The notes under the pieces were generated by a model. The model made no database searches. It was not told the origin of the DNA and was given only the letters and a program-made list of their open reading frames with translations. A stretch of 64,000 bases of DNA from Blastococcus sp. Marseille-P5729 (GTDB lineage: Bacteria > Actinomycetota > Actinomycetes > Mycobacteriales > Antricoccaceae): assembly GCF_900292035.1 (NCBI RefSeq), contig NZ_OMPO01000001.1, positions 875,192-939,191 on the forward strand, in the 5' to 3' direction. Numbering within the stretch: the first letter of the stretch is position 1; the number at the start of each line of letters is the position of its first letter. The translations under genes were made by a program, and so were the position numbers. This document shows positions 61,390 to 64,000 of this stretch, one piece after another.

Positions 61390-62213
61390 GCGCGCTCACG
61401 CGATACCTGCGCGGCAGCATGGCATTCCGGGTGCGCGACACGGGCCCTCCGGACGGCGAGCCGATCGTCCTGCTGCACGGATTCCCCGAGACGTCGGCGG
61501 CCTGGAGCCGCACCGCGCCGCTCCTGAATGCCGACGGCTATCGCACACTCGCCCCGGATCTGCGGGGCTACTCCCCCGGTGCCCGGCCGAAGGGGCGTCG
61601 ACACTACCGCCTCGACACCATGACTGGTGACGTCACGGCACTGCTGGACGCCGCCGGGCTCACCGATGCGCACGTCGTCGGGCACGACTGGGGCGGCGCA
61701 CTCGCGTGGGAGCTGGCAGCGAAGCAGCCAGCGCGGGTGCGCACGCTGACGGTGATCTCCACCCCGCACCCTGCGGCGATGTCGTGGGCGATGCGGCACT
61801 CCACCCAAGCACTGAAGAGCGCCTACATGGGCTTCTTCAACATCCCGCGAGTACCCGAATTCCTCTTACGCAAGGGATTGCGCCGCGTTGGGCTGCGCTC
61901 TCTCGGCATCGACGACGAGCTTGCCGGGCAGTACGTCGAGACGCTGCTCGAGCCCGGCGGGCTGGAAGGGGCGCTCGGCTGGTATCGGGCGATACCTACC
62001 CGGCCGCGCCCCCGCAGCGCGCGCATCATCGTTCCGACCACGTATCTGTGGGGTCGGCGAGACAAGTACCTCGGGCGAGCGGCGGCCGAGCGCACCGGTG
62101 ACTACTGTGACGGCGACTACCGGTTCGTGGAGATCGACGCCGACCATTGGATCCCAGAGAAGAATCCAAAGCAGGCCGCCGAGGCGATCCTCACCCGGTG
62201 CCGTTCCAGGTGA
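61386..62213 (+). CDS. Alpha/beta hydrolase
   Basis: 275 residues. Oxyanion motif VLLHGFPETSAAWSRTA, nucleophile elbow GHDWGGALAWELA with Asp, as in epoxide hydrolases and haloalkane dehalogenases, acid near YLWGRRDKYLG, and His in DADHWIPEKNP. Epoxide hydrolase-like. The start ATG 61386 overlaps the zinc-exporter pseudogene's TGA. An AraC remnant begins right after its stop. Confidence 0.88.
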   Translation: MSALTRYLRGSMAFRVRDTGPPDGEPIVLLHGFPETSAAWSRTAPLLNADGYRTLAPDLRGYSPGARPKGRRHYRLDTMTGDVTALLDAAGLTDAHVVGHDWGGALAWELAAKQPARVRTLTVISTPHPAAMSWAMRHSTQALKSAYMGFFNIPRVPEFLLRKGLRRVGLRSLGIDDELAGQYVETLLEPGGLEGALGWYRAIPTRPRPRSARIIVPTTYLWGRRDKYLGRAAAERTGDYCDGDYRFVEIDADHWIPEKNPKQAAEAILTRCRSR

Positions 62214-62468
62214 CAGGCGTCAGCCGCGGGCTTGAGCGCCCGCGCCGTCCAGCACGGGCTCCGTCGCCCCCTCGACACCACGCCGCTGCAGTACCTGCGA
62301 CGGGTCCGGCTGGAGGCCGCCAGACGGGATCTGCAGCAGGCCGATCTCACGCGTGGCGACTCCATTGCTGCCGTCGCGAGACGTTGGGGTTTCGCCAATG
62401 CCGGGCGCTCCGCCGCGGCCTACCAGGCCGCCTACGGCGAGCTGCCGGTGGACACTTTGCGGCGCTGA
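62214..62468 (+). pseudogene. C-terminal HTH remnant of an AraC-family regulator
   Basis: The frame beginning at 62214 reads QASAAGLSARAVQHGLRRPL, then YLRRVRLEAARRDLQQADLT and VARRWGFANAGRSAAAYQAA YGELP, the second half of the AraC double HTH. About 200 N-terminal residues are missing and there is no real start codon (a TTG at 62232 only). It begins in the codon after the upstream hydrolase stop, so a deletion joined them. Confidence 0.75.
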
Positions 62469-62519
62469 TTCGTTGTCGGTACGGCGTGGTGGTTGAGCGT
62501 TGACCCGGGCGTGCCGTGA

Positions 62520-62888
62520 TTACCGCTCGGCGTCGACGTAGACCCAGCGGGCTCTACGGGATCTGAACCGCGAGCGTTCGTGCAGCTCACCATCACGAGC
62601 GCCGTCGCGGAACGACGCGACGAACTCGACGATTCCCGTGTCGTCGTGTGGCGAGCCGCCCACGACATCGACGACACGCAAGCCGGTCCACTCCAGGCCG
62701 GCTGGCTCGATCGTCGGTGGCCGCGTCGCCGGGTCCCAGGTGCGGAAGACGTAGTTCAGATTTCCAATGGCGTAAGCAGAGTAGCGCGAGCGCATCAGCT
62801 CGCTTGCGGTCTCGGCGTCCCGCGCTCCGTCATGGAGTGGTTCGCAGCAGGCCTCGTACGACTCTCCCCCACACGGACAGGCGCTCAC
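62520..62888 (-). CDS. YchJ-family protein (SEC-C motif)
   Basis: 122 residues, GTG 62886-62888. SACPCGGESYEACCEPLHDG is the N-terminal SEC-C-like metal-binding motif, and SELMRSRYSAYAIGNLNYVF is the YchJ core (NTF2-like fold), ending SRFRSRRARWVYVDAE. Function of YchJ proteins is unclear. Its GTG overlaps the TGA of a 44-residue ORF (GTGA), which suggests coupled translation. Confidence 0.88.
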   Translation of the reverse strand: MSACPCGGESYEACCEPLHDGARDAETASELMRSRYSAYAIGNLNYVFRTWDPATRPPTIEPAGLEWTGLRVVDVVGGSPHDDTGIVEFVASFRDGARDGELHERSRFRSRRARWVYVDAER

Positions 62889-63019
62889 GCCAGGGCCGCC
62901 CAGTAAGCCGTCCGCTCGATCTTGATCCGCATCGACTCCTCAGCAAGCCCGCAGACCTTGCACGAACAGCTGAGCTGCTCCTCGAAGACAGGTCCCTGGC
63001 TGATCAGACGGCGATTCAT
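62885..63019 (-). CDS. 44-residue cysteine-containing small protein
   Basis: MNRRLISQGPVFEEQLSCSC, then KVCGLAEESMRIKIERTAYW and AALA. CSCKVCG has C-x-C-x2-C, possible metal ligands. TAGTGT sits 6 nt before the ATG, and the TGA overlaps the ychJ start, so it is probably the first gene of a two-gene operon. Not recognised as a family. Confidence 0.6.
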   Translation of the reverse strand: MNRRLISQGPVFEEQLSCSCKVCGLAEESMRIKIERTAYWAALA

Positions 63020-63025
63020 GGCGCC

Positions 63026-63031
63026 ACACTA
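63026..63031 (-). promoter_or_regulatory. -10 element of the 44-residue ORF
   Basis: TAGTGT on the minus strand, 6 nt before ATG 63019. Confidence 0.5.
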
Positions 63032-63173
63032 GCGGCTTGACGACCGAACTGGATACGACCGATACGCCTTGCACGACCGTCCCGCGACCAGTCGGCCTCG
63101 GAAGTGCTCACTGGGTCATCTCGACGAGTCACGATGAGATACGGCCAACTTGTCGAAGCGGGGTGGAAGGGAG

Positions 63174-63686
63174 TTACGCGGGGAGGCCGAGCGTGCTGGC
63201 GAGCCGTTCCAACGCCTTCGCGCAAGTCCGCTGCTTGATCAAGCCCTCCCGCGCATGCGCCGTCGCGTGCAGCTCATGCGGGAACCAGACGAGCTGCACG
63301 ACACACGGGTTCATGCTCAGGGCCCCAGAGCCGACGACGCCCACCATCTGCACCGCGTCGGCGCTCGCTCCTGGGAGAGCCCCGCGGCGCTCCTGGGCGC
63401 GGCCTGCGAAGAATCCGACACGTACGGCGTGCAAGAGTGCCTCCGAACGATCGATGTGCAGCGTTCGCTGATCGCCGTCCATGCGGGTCAGGTACCGGGC
63501 GCCGGCTCGTCCCCCGGTACGACCTCCCGACGCACCGCTGAGCCGTCCGGCCCAGCCTCCACCAATCCCGCCGCCGACCGCACCGCCCACGGCTCCAAGG
63601 TCGCCGAGACTCTCCACGAGTACGTGCTCGACCTGCTCGATGGGCAACAGCGGTGATGGCACGCCACCAGCGCGATCTCGCGCCAT
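63174..63686 (-). CDS. Hypothetical protein with glycine-rich segment
   Basis: 170 residues from ATG 63684-63686. VEHVLVESLGDLGAVGGAVG with GGGIGGGWAGRLSGASGGRT is a glycine-rich loop, followed by YLTRMDGDQRTLHIDRSEAL and VWFPHELHATAHAREGLIKQ. Not recognised. The ATG shares its A with the TGA of a 14-codon leader ORF (TGATG). No membrane helix is certain. Confidence 0.55.
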   Translation of the reverse strand: MARDRAGGVPSPLLPIEQVEHVLVESLGDLGAVGGAVGGGIGGGWAGRLSGASGGRTGGRAGARYLTRMDGDQRTLHIDRSEALLHAVRVGFFAGRAQERRGALPGASADAVQMVGVVGSGALSMNPCVVQLVWFPHELHATAHAREGLIKQRTCAKALERLASTLGLPA

Positions 63687-63730
63687 CACATCATCGTGCG
63701 CTGCAGAGGAACACAGCCATGTTTCAGCAT
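63686..63730 (-). CDS. 14-residue leader peptide ORF
   Basis: ATG 63728-63730 to TGA 63686-63688: MLKHGCVPLQRTMM. TAGGCT lies 6 nt upstream of its ATG. Its stop overlaps the start of the next gene as TGATG. A translated leader that couples or attenuates the downstream gene is inferred. Confidence 0.4.
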   Translation of the reverse strand: MLKHGCVPLQRTMM

Positions 63731-63736
63731 GATCCC

Positions 63737-63742
63737 AGCCTA
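63737..63742 (-). promoter_or_regulatory. -10 element of the leader ORF
   Basis: TAGGCT on the minus strand, 6 nt before ATG 63730. Confidence 0.45.
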
Positions 63743-63835
63743 TCGACCGCGCTCATGGATGCATGGTGACGCGGCTGTGCTGTCCCATCCCGAGCAGCAG
63801 TGCAGTCCGACGCTCATGCCGCATACCCCCGGTGC

Positions 63836-64000
63836 TCAGCCGGCCACCACCGCATCGGCTAGCCGTTGAACGGCGTCGGCGATCATGTCACGCAAGCCGG
63901 CGCCCTCCACGATGCGGAACTGGAAACCGCTGATCCCAAGGTGGAGAGCGATCTCGCGCAGATCGTGCGGCTCAGTCGTCAGCTCGCAGATGCCGTCTCC
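63836..64000 (-). CDS. C-terminal end of a WYL-type transcriptional regulator (partial)
   Basis: The last 54 codons of a gene that begins beyond the window. The peptide CELTTEPHDLREIALHLGIS and FQFRIVEGAGLRDMIADAVQ matches the WCX end of WYL regulators, compare the C-terminus of the gene at 42684 (NNLAEFVLYLGASGMEFDVV). Stop TGA at 63836-63838. Confidence 0.7.
   Translation of the reverse strand, partial: GDGICELTTEPHDLREIALHLGISGFQFRIVEGAGLRDMIADAVQRLADAVVAG

Overview
The window is a chromosomal segment from a high-GC actinobacterium. Evidence: strong G/C preference at third codon positions, an FtsE/FtsX pair, a mycothiol-type DinB protein, actinobacterial DapD, GlgC/GlgA and sigE-rseA-htrA-tatB gene sets, a DUF222/HNH '13E12-type' gene, and a very frequent TANNNT hexamer placed 6-8 nt before start codons, as expected for leaderless mRNAs. 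From memory of the M. tuberculosis map, 29.7-57.7 kb follows the Rv1165-Rv1234 order (typA, fdxC, dapC, dapD, dapE, LOG protein, folP2, DivIVA-like, DUF3117, glgA/glgC, O-methyltransferase, sigE, rseA, htrA, tatB, mrp, MgtE-CBS, DUF1003), with insertions. I cannot name the genus. No rRNA, tRNA, CRISPR array or complete insertion sequence was seen.

Layout. 0-7 kb: ftsX (cut by the window edge), ftsE, a thioesterase, nei2, an acyl-CoA dehydrogenase, a TerC-type membrane protein and prfB, with a 60-bp nested palindrome behind prfB. 7-12.5 kb: a CsbD-like protein, a lipoprotein and a seven-gene Tad (type IVc pilus) operon. 12.5-18.2 kb: a deletion scar, an HTH-ClpN gene pair with twin operators, trhO, an AAA ATPase, a lipoate ligase and a divergent EamA/CGNR pair. 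18.2-20.4 kb: a DUF222/HNH gene bracketed by inverted repeats. 20.4-29.7 kb: accessory metabolism and regulators (TetR/DUF4188, aldehyde dehydrogenase, AraC, acyl-CoA dehydrogenase, FAD oxidase) and a Ser/Thr kinase. 29.7-57.7 kb: the conserved housekeeping block described above. 57.9-64 kb: a patchy region with TetR/serine hydrolase, a gutted zinc-exporter pseudogene, an AraC remnant, small coupled ORFs and the end of a WYL regulator.

How the genes work together. sigE with its anti-sigma factor, HtrA and TatB forms an envelope-stress and export unit; two CoA-ester lyases have been inserted between htrA and tatB. glgC and glgA are divergent and make ADP-glucose and the alpha-glucan donor or polymer. 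dapC, dapD and dapE feed diaminopimelate and lysine synthesis. The Tad genes would build a thin adhesive pilus, but no prepilin peptidase or TadZ is present here. Many regulators sit divergently from their probable targets, with visible palindromes between them.

The most unusual signals are the DUF222 inverted repeats, the 60-bp palindrome, the unit-length variation in a tandem repeat next to tatB, the HTH-ClpN operators, the 14-codon coupled leader ORF near the right end, and the high density of predicted leaderless starts.
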